Source: Cloeon dipterum
Lineage: Eukaryota; Arthropoda; Insecta; Ephemeroptera; Baetidae
Direction of reading: 5' to 3'
Assembly: GCF_949628265.1 (NCBI RefSeq)
Contig: NC_088790.1
Span: forward strand, 26,974,545 to 27,038,544
DNA: 64,000 bases
The position numbers and the translations under genes were made by a program. Position 1 is the stretch's first letter, and every line of letters starts with the position of its first letter. The notes below the pieces were generated by a model. That model was given only the letters and a program-made list of their open reading frames with translations, was not told the origin of the DNA and searched no databases. This document shows positions 1 through 12,900 of this stretch, in pieces.

Positions 1-2589
1 ATAAATTGTTTTGTACGACGAAACTACTTTAGTGCCACTCTGGTAGGACTGATTACAATATATATCAAAAAACCGCCATAAAATAAGATACAAGAAAAGC
101 AACAAGATCTGCCTGAAAATGTTATCTGCTGATCAAAATACCGCAGAATCGTGTATTTTTAATAAGAAGAATGTAATATTATATTAATTAATTGTTCCCA
201 CCAAATAATTTTAATATAATAAGTATACCTCTCTTTCTTTTGCCGATGCATAATTAATAGCAATCAAGTCAGTCATCATGTTCAGGGAAAAAACGGTTGT
301 AATTTATTTCCCCGGCCATAATTTTTTTTCTCTCCTTCCTTTCCCAGCCCTACCTTAACAACTCGGTAGTGCCATAAATGTGAATAATTTACCCGCTGAG
401 CAAAGATATGATGTGCAATTTCACGAGCTGTTACAATAAACTGAGAGTACGATAGTTTCAAATATACAATTACGTATTATTATGTTGCAGACCATTTCAA
501 GTGACTAAACAATGCCAAGCTGCACAAATATGACACGACGAGTGTTCCGAAACGTAATAATTTTATGTCTGTTGCAAAATAAAGAATCAAAATGTTGCGG
601 CTGGGTTTTATTTTTTGTATTCATCACAAACACTTATACAATACTAAATAATCTGAAGAATTACAGTAAGTGTGATTCCGTTTACAAATAACGTTGATTG
701 AAGGAATTTACATGGACCATTACTCAATGAAACTGTGTGTTAAACTCGATTTTTGGTCACAAAAGTTCTTTTCCTGCTAAACCAATCGTTTTTAAGATGT
801 TATTAATAGCTATAATAATTGGAGCAGTTAAATTTTCTGTGCATAGCGATAATTGAGCTAGACATACATTTTTGATACAATCATTTTCAGGGTTTTGCAA
901 GATGATTCGTCAATAAATAGGATTTAAATGCACGCCAACCCTTTCAAGTACGTTCACAATTAAATTAAAAGGGCAGAAAATTTTTATTCAGAGGAAAATA
1001 TTGACCGCTTGTTGAGGGAAATAATTCTAAGCAAAATTTAGATTCGTAAAATATGTCTTGCCTTCTACAGAGCTTACAAGGAAACCATAAGGATTCAAGG
1101 TCTTAGTTTTTGGCAAAACCATGGAATTCATGTGGCCTTTAGTTATATGTAAACTTCATAGAAGACGACGATTTAAACAATTCTTTGAATTTTAAGGAAA
1201 TGGCAATTCTTTTCCAAATTGATTAAAAACTACAGTTTTTGCTCGATTCGCATGAATTTTGGTTTGTAGACCCTGTTCAATGAGACAAATTGTCCCGGAA
1301 AAATTAAATTTCCTTGCAAGGATTATAGTTTAATTACTGTAGAAAAAATAAGAAATAAAATTATCATATTCTGAAACCTGATAAAATTTCCTATTTTAAC
1401 AAGTCCTTGTAAAATTTCAATTCCAAGAAAAATGTGTTAATTCAAAATAAAAAAATAGGTCAAGTGACAAAAGTGGAACTACATAACGTGGTAGTAAGTT
1501 CAGGAATTTTCAAACCATAATCTTGGACCGTAAATGAGCCATTTTTCAGCAGGAAATATTTGGGAATTAAAGGTGACCCATTGATCGATTTGTCTTGCCA
1601 AGTAGAGTCTACTTCTAAAATATCAAACGATCAAATTAAATGAAAACTGGCTTCACAATTCGAGTTTGAAATATTTCCCAAACTCCATCGAATCAAAGAT
1701 TTTCCCCATTAAACTCTTAATTCGTTGGATACTACATATAAATTCAATAATTTCGCCGAAAACTAAAAAAAAAACGAATCCTCAAATGAGTTTCCATGTT
1801 TGAATAGTCAATCTACAGTAAGATTCTCATTTGTGGACAATAAATAAGCGATAAATTATTTATGAACTGCACATCCAAGAACTAGAAATCATATAAAAAA
1901 TGAATTTTACTGTTCCAGGACAGGAAGAATTTTTCTAATGACACGCAGGAGAGTTTCATAAGGAAATCAGACAATTTATTTCAAAAATAAGAAGACATAC
2001 TGCGCTCTCGTAAGCAAGGTTTTAGAACATTGGACTTGGATCACTACCCAAAATAATTAATTGCGTTGTTTAGTCTACAATGCCGAAAGGAACTGAATTG
2101 ATAAAAATGGTAATCGTGTTGAAGTGCGGACTTGACTAAGGAACCACTACAAGCGGATTATTAAATCAACGCTCTGTCAGACACTGGAAACACCAAAGCT
2201 GCCTAGGTCGCAAATCCTCTGCAGCTCAGCAGCTATTGCAGTAATAATTAGATTCAAAGGGAGATGTGGTCGCAATACAAGTAGTACCATGCACATGAAA
2301 TTTACACGTCAATGTAAGATGACCGACCAGGCTAATTTCTGCGGTTTTAACCAAACTCTTCTCCATAATAATAGCATAGACGACTCGAGTTGCTTTTACC
2401 AGAGCATAATAATCACATGAACAAATTCATAAGTTTCGCCGGAAAAAATCCCGAATCGGAAAACAGATGCGTAGCTTTATAATAATTACGATTTTGTCAC
2501 AGGCTCCAGCAATTCGAGTACAGCAAATGCTGCTGTATTTAGTTTAAAAGTATAGGCTAAATTACTTCGTGGATCGAGAAAGGAGCAAA
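1..2589. other. Intergenic / 3' flank of SWIB gene
   Basis: AT-rich DNA without any convincing exon, RNA gene or repeat that recurs in the window. The part next to 2590 should contain the 3' UTR of the minus-strand SWIB-domain gene. A possible poly(A) signal (TTTATT on the plus strand) lies near 1975-1980, but nothing else marks the transcript end. Confidence 0.5.
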
Positions 2590-5500
2590 TTAATCGAGGA
2601 AATGGTTCTTCAAGTACTTCATCATCCCGAAGGTACGGAAACGCTTCACGCCGAATACCGGGAGAAGCTCATCATTGCAGATGGCGAACTGCTTGTTCTT
2701 GGGATCCTGCGCACACAAAAATTGGACTGTTTAACAGATGGCAATAAAATAAGATGTTGGAAAGTAATATAAAAATGATTTAAATGAAAGGACAGTTTTG
2801 GCAGACCGAAAGCAAATTCTATGAAATTAATAGCATTAATTGATCTACACTATGATATATTTTCTGTGGAGTAAAATCACCAAATTTTTCATTATGGCGG
2901 GTTTTACTGGACGTTCTTGGAAAACTTACGCATCTCTTCTAGGTCCATTTTAAAAGAGAGGAGTGAAATATATTCCTCTCACCATTCCTAATCAAATGAA
3001 CATCAAATTATAGGTAATTGGAAAAAGTCCATGGTGTAATAACAGGTCATTTTTGCCTGATTAGACGTCTTTCATAATTTTTCAAACATTTTGGAAACCT
3101 CAAAACCCCTCAAAATTCGTCCTAACCCAACAATAATTAAGATTGGGGTTTGCTTTCGTTAGAGATAATCTGAATTTAAAACTCTAGGCAAATATATGAA
3201 TTACTTAATTTAATTAACATGTAAATAATAAGTCAAATGAATTGTTTTAAACATTGCACAAGCTTATTAAGATTAGGATAGTTTAAAAATTAAATTATCT
3301 AACCAAAAGGCGCTTGATTTTAATTTGAATGACCAGGCACATTTTCAAGGGTTCAAAATGTCGAAAATCTTTCAGAAATTATAAAAATAACCAAAATAAT
3401 AAAAGTTGTATGTCTTTTTTGTAACTAATTTGGCGCAAATACAAAAAAAACAACTTAAATGTGTTCAAAATAGTTTAACGAATCAACATGACAAGTGATG
3501 AAAAATAAAAAGTGTAACAAAAGCTGCAATAATGACTTTTTTTAAATCTCAAGGTGAAATGAAATGAGATATTTGTATGGCCAGGAACTTGTAATGTTCA
3601 AAACCTCATTGGAACTCGTTTGTATTGTATTTCAGCCACTTTCATCAGCAACCCTGGCTTTGAAGAGGAATGATAGTGAATTTACCTTTGAACTGGTGCA
3701 TTTCAATGAGGCAAAACACAGACGCCTTTCAAAAATCTGCCATTTTTGCAAAATAAAAAATAACTTGCAAGACTCAAAAGTACTATTTTTTATCCAGTCA
3801 CTATTTATTTTCATCCGGAAGCAATTAATTTCCTTTGCTCAAAAAAGAGGGCGTTACCGGTAAAATTCGTAAAACTGGATTTTGGGGCACTTTTGGACTA
3901 ACGTATACAAAAAATTGGGCTGTAAAGAGTCAACTTTACATGTAATGTAATTTTTAAAAATAAAAAAAAAAATCACCATCATTCCACTATAATACACAAC
4001 AAATTGTCGGCATGGATTTAGATTTTATATTCCACTTAAATTCGCGTAAATAGATACTCACGTAGAGATTCTTTTCCTTAATGATGCTCCACATTTTGCG
4101 GACAACTTCATGGCGGGCCATTTTATCAGTGCCCATAACAGCAGCCAGCTCTGTAGACAGGTTGTACGCCCTGGTGTAGCCGCCGCCGCCACCACCACCG
4201 CGCTTGGCAGCCTGAACCGATTCGATTTAGACCTGAGCTCATTTTACAAGGGAGGAAATTCTTACGCCTCCAGCCTTCTTGGCGCCTCCGGCCGACCTCC
4301 TGCTCTTATTCCAGTCCTCGTCGCTGCCGTCGTCGCTGTCACTTCCCTTCTTCTTACCCTTGCCCTTGGGCTTCTTGCCGCCAGCCTTGGCCTTCTTGCC
4401 AGGGTTGTACTCCTCGTCGCTGGCGTTGTCGTCGGATGCCTCCTCGCTCTCCTCGTCTGAGCTGGCCTTCTTGGCCCGCTTTGGAGGCGGCTTCTTCGCG
4501 GCTGAGCGCTTCTCTTTGCGCTCCTCCTGCTCGCTTTCTTCTTCACTCTCCTCCTGCGCAGCAAAAATGTCATGTATTTAGAGGATTACATTAATAGAAC
4601 AGAATATATGTATATAGTGTTGAGACCAAATAGCTTTCATCCTTTGTGGCAAAATTGTTTTTAATAATTTAATTTAAACAGGACCCGGGTTCGCCAATTT
4701 TACAGTGCACCACTGTTTTTAAGCACAAAAAAACAGTTGGAAAAACCATCATTGTTGGGATTTTCCTGATTTTCCACTAAATTAACCCCAAAAAAGTGAT
4801 ACTTCATGCCAAAGGGGTCAGAAATTTTGGAAAATTACGATGGGTGTTCAAATTTCCGTGTTCTCTTGGTCAAACAAGTGGCTTCTTTAATCTATACTGA
4901 TTTTTTTAAAATCCCTATTTTTGGTCATCCATCATGAAAATTTTTGATCCTCAATAAAAATGCATGTTTTAAGGAAAAATGTGCAAAATTACAGAAAAAT
5001 CCTGAAGTGTTTTCCAATGCAGTGGTTTTTTTCCAGAAAAATGCTGGTTTTTGCGAACCCTGGACAAGACTGAAAAAGAATGTCACCATTTTTTAAATTG
5101 AAATTTTTTTCCTAATTTAAAAAATATTAAAATCCGCCCCCTAGTCCCCACTTTAAAGGTTTGTTTGCATAAAACTAAAAAATAAAACACTCCAAATTTT
5201 ATATTTCAGAGCCAAAATATCGTCACGCTGAAAATGGACTTCAAGAGCAAGCCGAAATTACAAGAGGGGTAACATTTTATTTACTAAGGAACTTCTACAT
5301 ACAAGTGACCTTCTTTAAATCGGGCTAACCACTTAACTTTGTAAAAAAATATCTATAAATGGGTATTGAATCTTAACTGGCCCTTTAAAGTGCTTCACGA
5401 GTTACTAACTAAAGCTGGTTCCCAATCAACAGGTCAGTGACAAAACCACAAAATCAATCAATCGTCAAGAGGCAGAGGCGGAGGGAGGCCTAACTAACTA

Positions 5501-8267
5501 TAAACAATTTTTACCATAGCTTACCAAAAATGTTGGGTTTTTTTTACCACGCGTCAAGTAAGCTTTTTTCACAGGTATCAACGTGTAAGTAATATACGCA
5601 TCAAACCTTGATATTCGCTTATGTGTCAGATAAGGACAGGAAATGTGCACCGAATGGAAGGTAAAAGGGGACTGTGTTAAAATATCAACTCGCAACACTT
5701 CCTGTCTTGCCTACAGTCCAATTTTTTCACTCAGATATTTTTAGAAAATACTAAAATAGTTTTTTTCGTACTTTGAAAATTTTGAAGCAATTATCAGTTG
5801 GTAATAAAAATAAACCAATTAATTTCTCACACTAGATAAGTTGAAAAATTGTTTATTTTTCGAAAAAAATTCTCAAGAAATATTTATTTGAACTGGCTTT
5901 TGTAATATAGTATAAAATTGCCTTGTTTACCCCGCTAGGCAGTGATTCTTCTCTTTGACAGCGTGTTTGCCGTAAAAGTAACATGGCTTCCTAGCCATAA
6001 TGTCAGGGTGGCACGTAAATGACCCGAATTGACACGCCTGTATGATAAATAAGCCAAAGAGAGCTAACCTGAACTAGATTAAAGATTGCTTGAAGAGTTT
6101 CAAGTCTTTTGGAACAGCAAATCAATTTTTATACAAAATTAATGATGACCTTTTTTTAATTATTATTTTAAATGATTTACCTGCTCCTCGCTTTCGTCCT
6201 CGTCGTCGCTCTTGGACCTCTTCTTGCCTCCCTCCTTCTTTCCGTCCTTCTTCTCCAGACACTCCATGACCAGCTCGTCGATTTCCTTGCGACGCTCGGA
6301 CAGATCGCAATCCAACTTCTCCTCGATCTGCTGCCTCACTTTCTTCGCTGAGGTGGTCGACAAATCGGCATCCTTCAGGATGGCTGGGAACACATAGCCG
6401 AAATTTAGCCAATTCTTCCGAATTTCGTTCGGCAATGATAATACATATTTCTATCGGCTCATTGGCTGGTTTTCAAGATCTGACTTAGTGCTGCCAACCT
6501 TCTTAAAATAATGCCAAAGTGGAATGATACTGGGCAACAATTGAAAATGATTTAAATTGTAGAATGCCTTAAACAATTGATCGATAAACAATTTGTTCAA
6601 CAATTTGCAATAGCAAAAAGGGCCTTCCTACAATAAAAATTCAAATTTTGCCAATTTTCTCCAAAATTTAGAGTGCTTGAACATATTTTCTTGGCATATT
6701 CCGATTTCTCTCGTCGAGATCTGCTCAACGGTGTATGCCACTTATTGGGGAAACTCTTGGTTTTGAAATTAAATCGGATTTCAAGTAAGGAGACAGCCAT
6801 TATACCATTTGAAAGGCACGGTAACTTTCCAGCCAATTTTCTCGAAAAATTAACAGTGCTTCTTAGGTCAATTTAGGCTTTAACTGAATCCTAAGGGATG
6901 ATTTTTGCAGGCTTTTCCAGTATCATTCCTCTTTAAGAAAAAATTATGACAAGCAATAATTAATTTGGTGCGAGATAGTTGTTTTAAAAATATAAATTTT
7001 TAGAAGAGTTTTAAATTCGCAAATTAGAAGGTAATTGAACAATTATTAGTCCATAAATAAATTACGACTGCCCAGAATTTGTCATTCTTAAATGGCAGCT
7101 CAGTTTTTAACAATATTTCATGTCAATTGATTATAGACAGTTCATAGGTTATTAATTTTTTTAATTAAAATTGAATTTTAAAGGGCGAAAAGGGTCATTG
7201 CGATTAAATTTTATTTCGATGGCATTTTTAATGATTTGAATCAGAATAATTAAAATGGCAAGTTTTGTTAAAATGTTTTAAATTAAAAAAATTATTAATT
7301 TAATAATTTATTTATTTAACGCCAAATTCTATACAATTAAAATAATTTTTAAATAATCTCAAATTTAAAAATACCAGTGAAGAGGCAGGTGAAAAAAGAG
7401 TTAACTTGAGCGCTCCGCAGGAGTCATTTCATTTCCATTTTGTGTGTCGAGGACAAAAATTGGCAAATTAATGCGCGTGTATGTATTTGCGCGTGAAAGC
7501 GAGGCGCGCCGCGAAAGAGAAGCCGCGCTCGCGCTCGCTCGCCCATACCAATAAAGATGAAGTCACTACTACTCGCTTGTATTCTAATATTTTATTCAGC
7601 CTCGGCGGCGAGCCGCCGAGATAAAGGCCAAAATCGATATGACACGCCGTCAAATCGGCATGCCGACGAGCAACGCGTCGTCCCTAATCGGCCAACAGAG
7701 CGTTTCGGCACCAGGCTCAGCGCCGTAGGCCGATTCGGCGGGCCGAGAAGTCGACCAAGGTTGACAACGACATATACGAGCAACCGTAGCTATAGCTGGC
7801 TAGCCTCTCTCGCCTGATCTGTGCTGTGTGTAATACACTATAGGACCGTCGGTGGGTCGGCCACCGAAAAGCGCCGAATTCGGCCCCCGGGGGCCCGCAT
7901 CGGCCGCCCCGCCCGGCCATCTGGCCAGCTGATTTTCCGTCCGATTTTTCCACGAGCCGACTTTGCCGACTTAACGGTCGAATTCGGGGCGATGTCTGAT
8001 GGGGGAGCGGGTCGAAGGCGGCGCACAAGCGTCTCTGCGAGTACGAGGCCATTACGAGACCGAATTTTACCAAGTCCCCCCGTCGCCGCACCAGACAATG
8101 CCGCTTTTTCCCTATGTGGGGTGCCGACTTTTCGCCCGCCAATCGACGCCCGACTCTCGTGCGAGGTCCGATTCGCCGAAATCGGCCGATCGGCCCGCGC
8201 CTACAAATCAGGGTAGCTATTTACCGGCAATTTCCTTGCGAAGAGCGTCTTTAGTGATGTCTGCCAT
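2590..8267 (-). CDS. DEK_C + SWIB domain nuclear protein (UAF30/TRI1-like), 5 exons
   Basis: Predicted 266-residue chromatin or transcription adaptor. Coding exons in transcript order: 8225-8267, 6181-6383, 4266-4553, 4062-4211, 2590-2706. All have GT-AG introns and phases join without a break. Residues 1-60 (MADITKDALRKEIAA..., then ILKDADLSTTSAKKVRQQIEE) match a DEK C-terminal-like domain. Residues 65-180 are a low-complexity acidic/lysine-rich linker (repeated SDDEDE, EESEEE and GKKKG-type runs). Residues about 190-264 form a SWIB/MDM2 fold: LSTELAAVMGTDKMARHEVV, then MWSIIKEKNLY, and after the last intron DPKNKQFAIC and FRTFGMMKYLKNHF. This DEK_C-linker-SWIB order is that of the yeast UAF30/TRI1 family (rDNA transcription factor subunit); the function here is inferred from that family. 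The ATG at 8267 is the first in the exon. Nothing is broken. Introns 1 and 4 are 1.8 and 1.4 kb; intron 3 is only 54 nt. Confidence 0.93.
4679..5062. repeat. Family F short inverted-terminal element (CAGG...CCCTG)
   Basis: The left end reads CAGGACCCGGGTTCGC and the right end GCGAACCCTG, so the termini are inverted copies around GGGTTCGC. It lies in intron 2 of the SWIB gene. The CAGG/CCTG ends resemble hAT-type MITEs, but I see no clear target duplication and only one copy in the window. Confidence 0.4.
6515..6936 (-). mobile_element. Family B MITE copy 1 (TTAA-type ends)
   Basis: About 420 bp in intron 1 of the SWIB gene. One end reads AAAGTGGAATGATACTGG, the other ...CAGTATCATTCCTCTTTAAG, a terminal inverted repeat shared with the copies near 30.5, 41.7, 45.0 and 54.6 kb. 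The interior carries the family-wide stretch that translates as SLLEIRFNFKTKSFPNKWHT on the minus strand. It has no transposase and is non-autonomous. Confidence 0.8.
7500..8224. other. GC/CpG-rich island in intron 1 of SWIB gene
   Basis: A sharp switch from AT-rich DNA to strongly GC-rich DNA dense in CGG, CCG and CGAATTCGG-like words, immediately downstream of the first coding exon and continuing through its 5' flank to about 8420. Overlapping open frames on both strands come from the base composition, not from coding. It probably marks the promoter or first-intron regulatory region of the gene, or an embedded GC-rich repeat. Confidence 0.5.
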
Positions 8268-8440
8268 CTTGAATGTACAGGAGTGTATGGTGAATGCGGT
8301 GCGAATGCGAATGCCAACATCCAGAGCCAGGCGTCACGTTGGCAGCTCTGCACCGGCGGGCCAATCGCAGCGCCGGATCGATCAGTTTGAGCTGAAAGCG
8401 CGGCATTGCAGCGTGTAAAGAGTAGGCTTTTCCCATGTAA
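8268..8440 (-). promoter_or_regulatory. Putative 5' UTR/promoter of SWIB gene
   Basis: GC-moderate sequence directly upstream of the ATG at 8267, with a CCAAT word at 8361-8365 (plus-strand orientation). Beyond about 8440 the sequence returns to AT-rich. No TATA box is evident and the start site is not resolved. Confidence 0.35.
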
Positions 8441-9260
8441 AATTCGAAAATTCTACTGTTTCGTTCTTGGTAGGTTCGTAGCGCCTGTCATGATGGTGTT
8501 TACTGATTTAATTGACGTAAGAAAATCAAATATTTCATGCCGTAGATCCCAGAAGCTTCTTTCACGGAGCAAAATTGATTTATTTTTTTCTGGTTTTAAA
8601 TGTCAGGTGTTAATTAAAAGAGACGGATAATATATTCTGCACGATCTTTTATTTATTTTTTTATTTTCACAGATTTTGAAGCAGCAGGCTTTAATTTTTA
8701 CACTTAATTTTCCAACAAAACACCAATATTTGTTAATTTATTGTCAACAACCATATTTGCGAAGCAATTAATTTCGCAAATAAAATGCGCAGTGTGTGTT
8801 TCACGGCTCCCAACCGACTTTCTGATATTTTCCTATTCATTAGGCCACTTACGACGAGTAGTTTTATTTATTTCTTTTATTTTCCTTTCGATAAGTGCGT
8901 ATAGCCAGCGCGCAGCAAATCTGTTATTTCATAGACGCGCGTGATTCAACAACAACAACAATATACACGTGTGATATGGAATGAGTACATCGTTCGCACA
9001 GGTCAGTGCCGAATTAATACTTCTGGCCACCGGGGCTCGAAAACAATCGCGAAAAGCAGTGCGGACAATTGATAAAAAGACAATAAACGCGTGCGGCAAA
9101 ATAAAATAATGTGCAATGGGGAGTAATTTAGATATCTAACTAGGAAGACTCTTTTTTTTCTTGTAAAAATATCCTTGCACTGCGTATGAGTATTGCATTT
9201 TTGTAATTCAATCGTCATGCAATGTCACATAGAAACAATTTCGCAAAAATACAGCCAAAG
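8441..9260. other. Intergenic between SWIB and transporter genes
   Basis: AT-rich, with no exon that fits either neighbour and no recurrent repeat. The two minus-strand genes are separated by about 1.7 kb from stop to start. Confidence 0.5.
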
Positions 9261-9261
9261 C

Positions 9262-9267
9262 TTTATT
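9262..9267 (-). terminator. Candidate poly(A) signal of transporter gene
   Basis: TTTATT on the plus strand, that is AATAAA on the minus strand, about 680 nt past the stop codon at 9948. A second candidate lies at 9362-9367. Sequence alone does not decide which is used. Confidence 0.3.
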
Positions 9268-9733
9268 TATAGTTAAATGTGGTCGAATTAAACAATACAT
9301 TTTGCCCTTGAGAATTTCTTGAGGAGGCTTTATCCAAATATTTTTACAAGCTAACATTGCTTTTATTGTCGCAAACCGTTTGGCGTGTCATTATTAGCAA
9401 CCGTGACTTTTTATTATACCAACTAATATTGAGGTTTGGATAAAGTTTAGCCTCAAAAAACACCAACATTTTTGTTTCCAGTGAATCAATATGCCGGGAA
9501 ATGCAATCTGATGGATGGTTTTGTATATATTCGGTGGTCCCCGTGTGAGAGGAATGAATTAAACTAATTCCTAACAGTTACATTTCAAACCCTTTCTCAT
9601 CTCGAGTGCTTCAACAACGATTATATTGTCTTTTGATGCATTTACTAATAATCCTAATAATAGGCGTAGTGAGCATCAAACTTTGTTGCAGAGTATATTC
9701 AAAAATATATGTGTGTATGAATAAATGCCAATT

Positions 9734-9753
9734 TGTGTGTGTGTTTGTGTGTG
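9734..9753. repeat. (TG)n microsatellite
   Basis: A short TG/TTTG run inside the predicted 3' UTR of the transporter gene. Confidence 0.8.
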
Positions 9754-9947
9754 GAATGTCGGAGAGAAACAATTTTTAGTCCAGCTAAAATAACAATTGA
9801 GAGTAAATTGCTATTCAACTGCCGGGAGAAAAACGCAAGCCAAAATCTAATTTTCGATACTCGTGGGGGGAATGTGAATATGGTGATAAATGGCAGTTTT
9901 GATGCGTCGTGGTGGGTTGGTTTTGTCGCGAGCTCGGAGTCTTCTTC

Positions 9948-12900
9948 TCACACCTGCGCCGCCTTGTTCGGACCCACCACAAATAACAGCTTCTGAAGCA
10001 GCCTAGTTGCTGCTGCTGCAAAAGGCAGAAAGAAAACATTTCAGAATTCGTGCGTGCGTGCGTGGAATTTTTGACAGAGTTCTTTCTTTCTAAAGGTGCT
10101 TAAAAGTTACAAATCGGTGCACTCGTAAGATAAAATGTTAGTTGGCGAAGTTAGGCAACCCGCGCGACTTGGAAAGCGTGCCGGTTGCCTATTTTTTCAT
10201 GCGAAGCTGATGCTCGCTCCGTGAATAAATATACTGCATTGAAGGGCCAGCAGTTTGAGCTTATTTTATGTGCATTTTCTGTGGGGCTGGGAATTTGATA
10301 CGATCGAATATTTATAGGAGTTGCCTCGAATGTGAGTGGATCACGTTTTTAAAACATTCCGAATCTGTCTAAATCCTTTTTGAAACTTTTCGAACAGTTT
10401 AAAATACCAAACGATCAAAATTTTATGCATAATTATGAAAGAGCAATAATTTCTTCCACTTTCTATTGGATTTTGGAAAAAAAATAAACGTCGTAGATTT
10501 ATTATTTCCTTTTAGAGCGACAAATAGAGAAAAAATCAAATGAAAAAGAAAAATTAAATATAAAAAAATCACGGGGAAAAAATTAAAAATCATCAGAAAT
10601 TTAAATACCGTTTTTGACGAAGTTTCTGAGCCCACCAATCGATTCTCGAGGGTCGAATTAGGTAAAGTAGATATTTTTCCGACCAAAAGGTCCAGCGCGA
10701 CGTGCGAACTTTCTTTCCCGCCAAAACAATATGAATGCGAGAACTGCGCATGCGTCAGAGCTGGTTTGAGCACCTGAAGAGAGACCGCCTTCTTTGTCAG
10801 ATCCAGCCAGCTCTGACGCATGCGCACTTCTCGAATTCATATTGTTTTGGCGGTAAAAAAGTTCTACTTTTGCTACGAACGTCGTGATGCACTTTTGGTC
10901 GAAAAAAAAAATCCAATTCACCCAATTCAACCCTGAGGAATCGATTGGTGTGCTCAGAAACCTCGTCAAAGACGATCTTTAAATGAATTTATGGAACTGA
11001 ACAAATAGAAATAAATAAATCAGCGTTAAATTAACAGATTGCATTATCTTTATTTACAAAAATAGTCTCAAACTCCCATCCCTAGTGATCACAGCTGAAA
11101 TTTGGAGAGTAATAATTATTAGTGAGTCGGTGAGAAGCAAGAATTAAAGTGAAAAGCATGCAGTGCAGTAAAGGAAAATACTGATTACATAGCATGCCCT
11201 TAAACCTATTTATTTGTTTATTGACCTTGTCTTTGGACGAACAACCATCATAAGTTTTTGTAACCACTTGGTAGCTCCATCTGAAATTGCAAACGGGTGG
11301 CGAACTTTAAGCTTAAATTTAACTTGTCCGAAAAACCAAAACCATTAAATGGGTTTGAAATTAAATGAGAAACATCGTGGGAAGGACATTAATTTAAAAA
11401 GCTTTCATGCAATAAAAATAGCAAATGAAGCTTCTTCCTTCTTCGACGAATTGAATGTGATATAACAAATTTGCGATACTTACTGGTGAGAGATCTCACA
11501 CATTTCGGCTTGCTCTTCCAAGCGATGAATACCAAGTACACAGGTACGCTGGTCAGAATCATTAAGAGACCATAACCTACACAAGGGAAAAGAGCGAGAA
11601 ATGAATAGAATAGGGTCTGCTTTTGATAGAAGAGATTGATGACTCACCTGTTTCTACGGGACTAGCAATCATGGGCACGACAGTAACAAAAACACTGCAA
11701 ACGATGTAGAAGATGGGGAAGAAGAGGTTCACTTTGAGAGGCCGCGGCAGATTTGGCTGAGTGTAGCGCAGCACTGGCAGACAAAGAACGGCAACTCCTA
11801 TGCTCAACTGCAAAGTTTTTATAAATTAGGATTTTGTTAAAATTTATTTTTGCTTATTTTTTTTAAAAAAAATGCAAGCATAAATTCACATTACTCCTTT
11901 GTGGCCAAACACTTCCCGTGTATAAAATGTCAAACATGGTAATTTTGGCCCGAAACCCGGCCATTCAATGTCTCTCGATGCCAAATGAAGCGTTATTAAG
12001 TTAAAATCACCCTCCGGTCCATTGGTGAAATAAAAAAAATCATAAAAAGGACTTTTTGCGCAGATTTTGGTCTGGAGGGGGCGCACGGGGGCCATTTTTA
12101 GGTTCATTCTACGCAGAATTTTACCACGAGTCCGACAAACACTGTTTTTTTACTCTACGACCCATAGGATCCGAGTTATTGATTTTTAAAGGTGAATAAA
12201 CGTTATTTGGACATTACAAAATTATGATTTTTGGGGCCCTGTTGGTCGGCGGCCCAAGATTTTAGCACCAGTCAATGCCCCTTGGTGGGGCACGTCCTCC
12301 CATAAGTGCAGTTTTCTCAAATCTGACCATTTTTCGTATTACTGCGATTTTTTAAATGTCCAAATCTTGGAAGAACAAAAAAATCTTGCATTAATGACTC
12401 AAAACATTCCCGGCAATGCCGCCAAGACATCTTTTCCTTCAAAAACCATCCACCGCCCCCGACGTAAGCTCAAAGCGCTTATTGTTCCAGAAATTATATT
12501 TAAAAAATATCTCTTGCAAAATTGCCGAAATGTTAAAGAATATTCCTAAAAGGTAAATAATAATAATACAACCAACCAAGATTTTCTCAGAGGACAATAA
12601 ACACTTTCAATTTAAACTACTTTCGTCTATAAAAATCTGCGTATTAATTTTTTGGACTGCTGAACATTTCTGGCAATTAAATTTTTTCTTACACAAGAAT
12701 ATAAAATTACTCACCCAAGTGGCGAAGCCAACATAATTGATCAAAGCAAAGATGTCCGACACGCAGAGATACAGCAGGGAGAGCAGAGCCTGAAAGATTG
12801 AAAAGCAAATTAAATTCAGGGCACACATCCAGACCGAAATCTCACAATCGTCAGAACAGCAGGTGCAGGGGTGAGCCTCTTGATCTGGATCATGGTCAGG

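Noticed and set aside
4110..4581. Plus-strand ORFs rich in Leu and Ser
   Set aside because: They are antisense to the SWIB exons 4062-4211 and 4266-4553, which have phase-consistent splice sites and a known domain.
7557..8418. Several overlapping ORFs of 60-141 codons on both strands
   Set aside because: They coincide with the GC-rich island, overlap in every frame, lack domains or splice logic, and cross the real first exon of the SWIB gene.
11886..12550. Possible extra transporter exon or TE remnant in intron 8
   Set aside because: Exons 8 and 9 join in phase without it and no second copy is present in the window.
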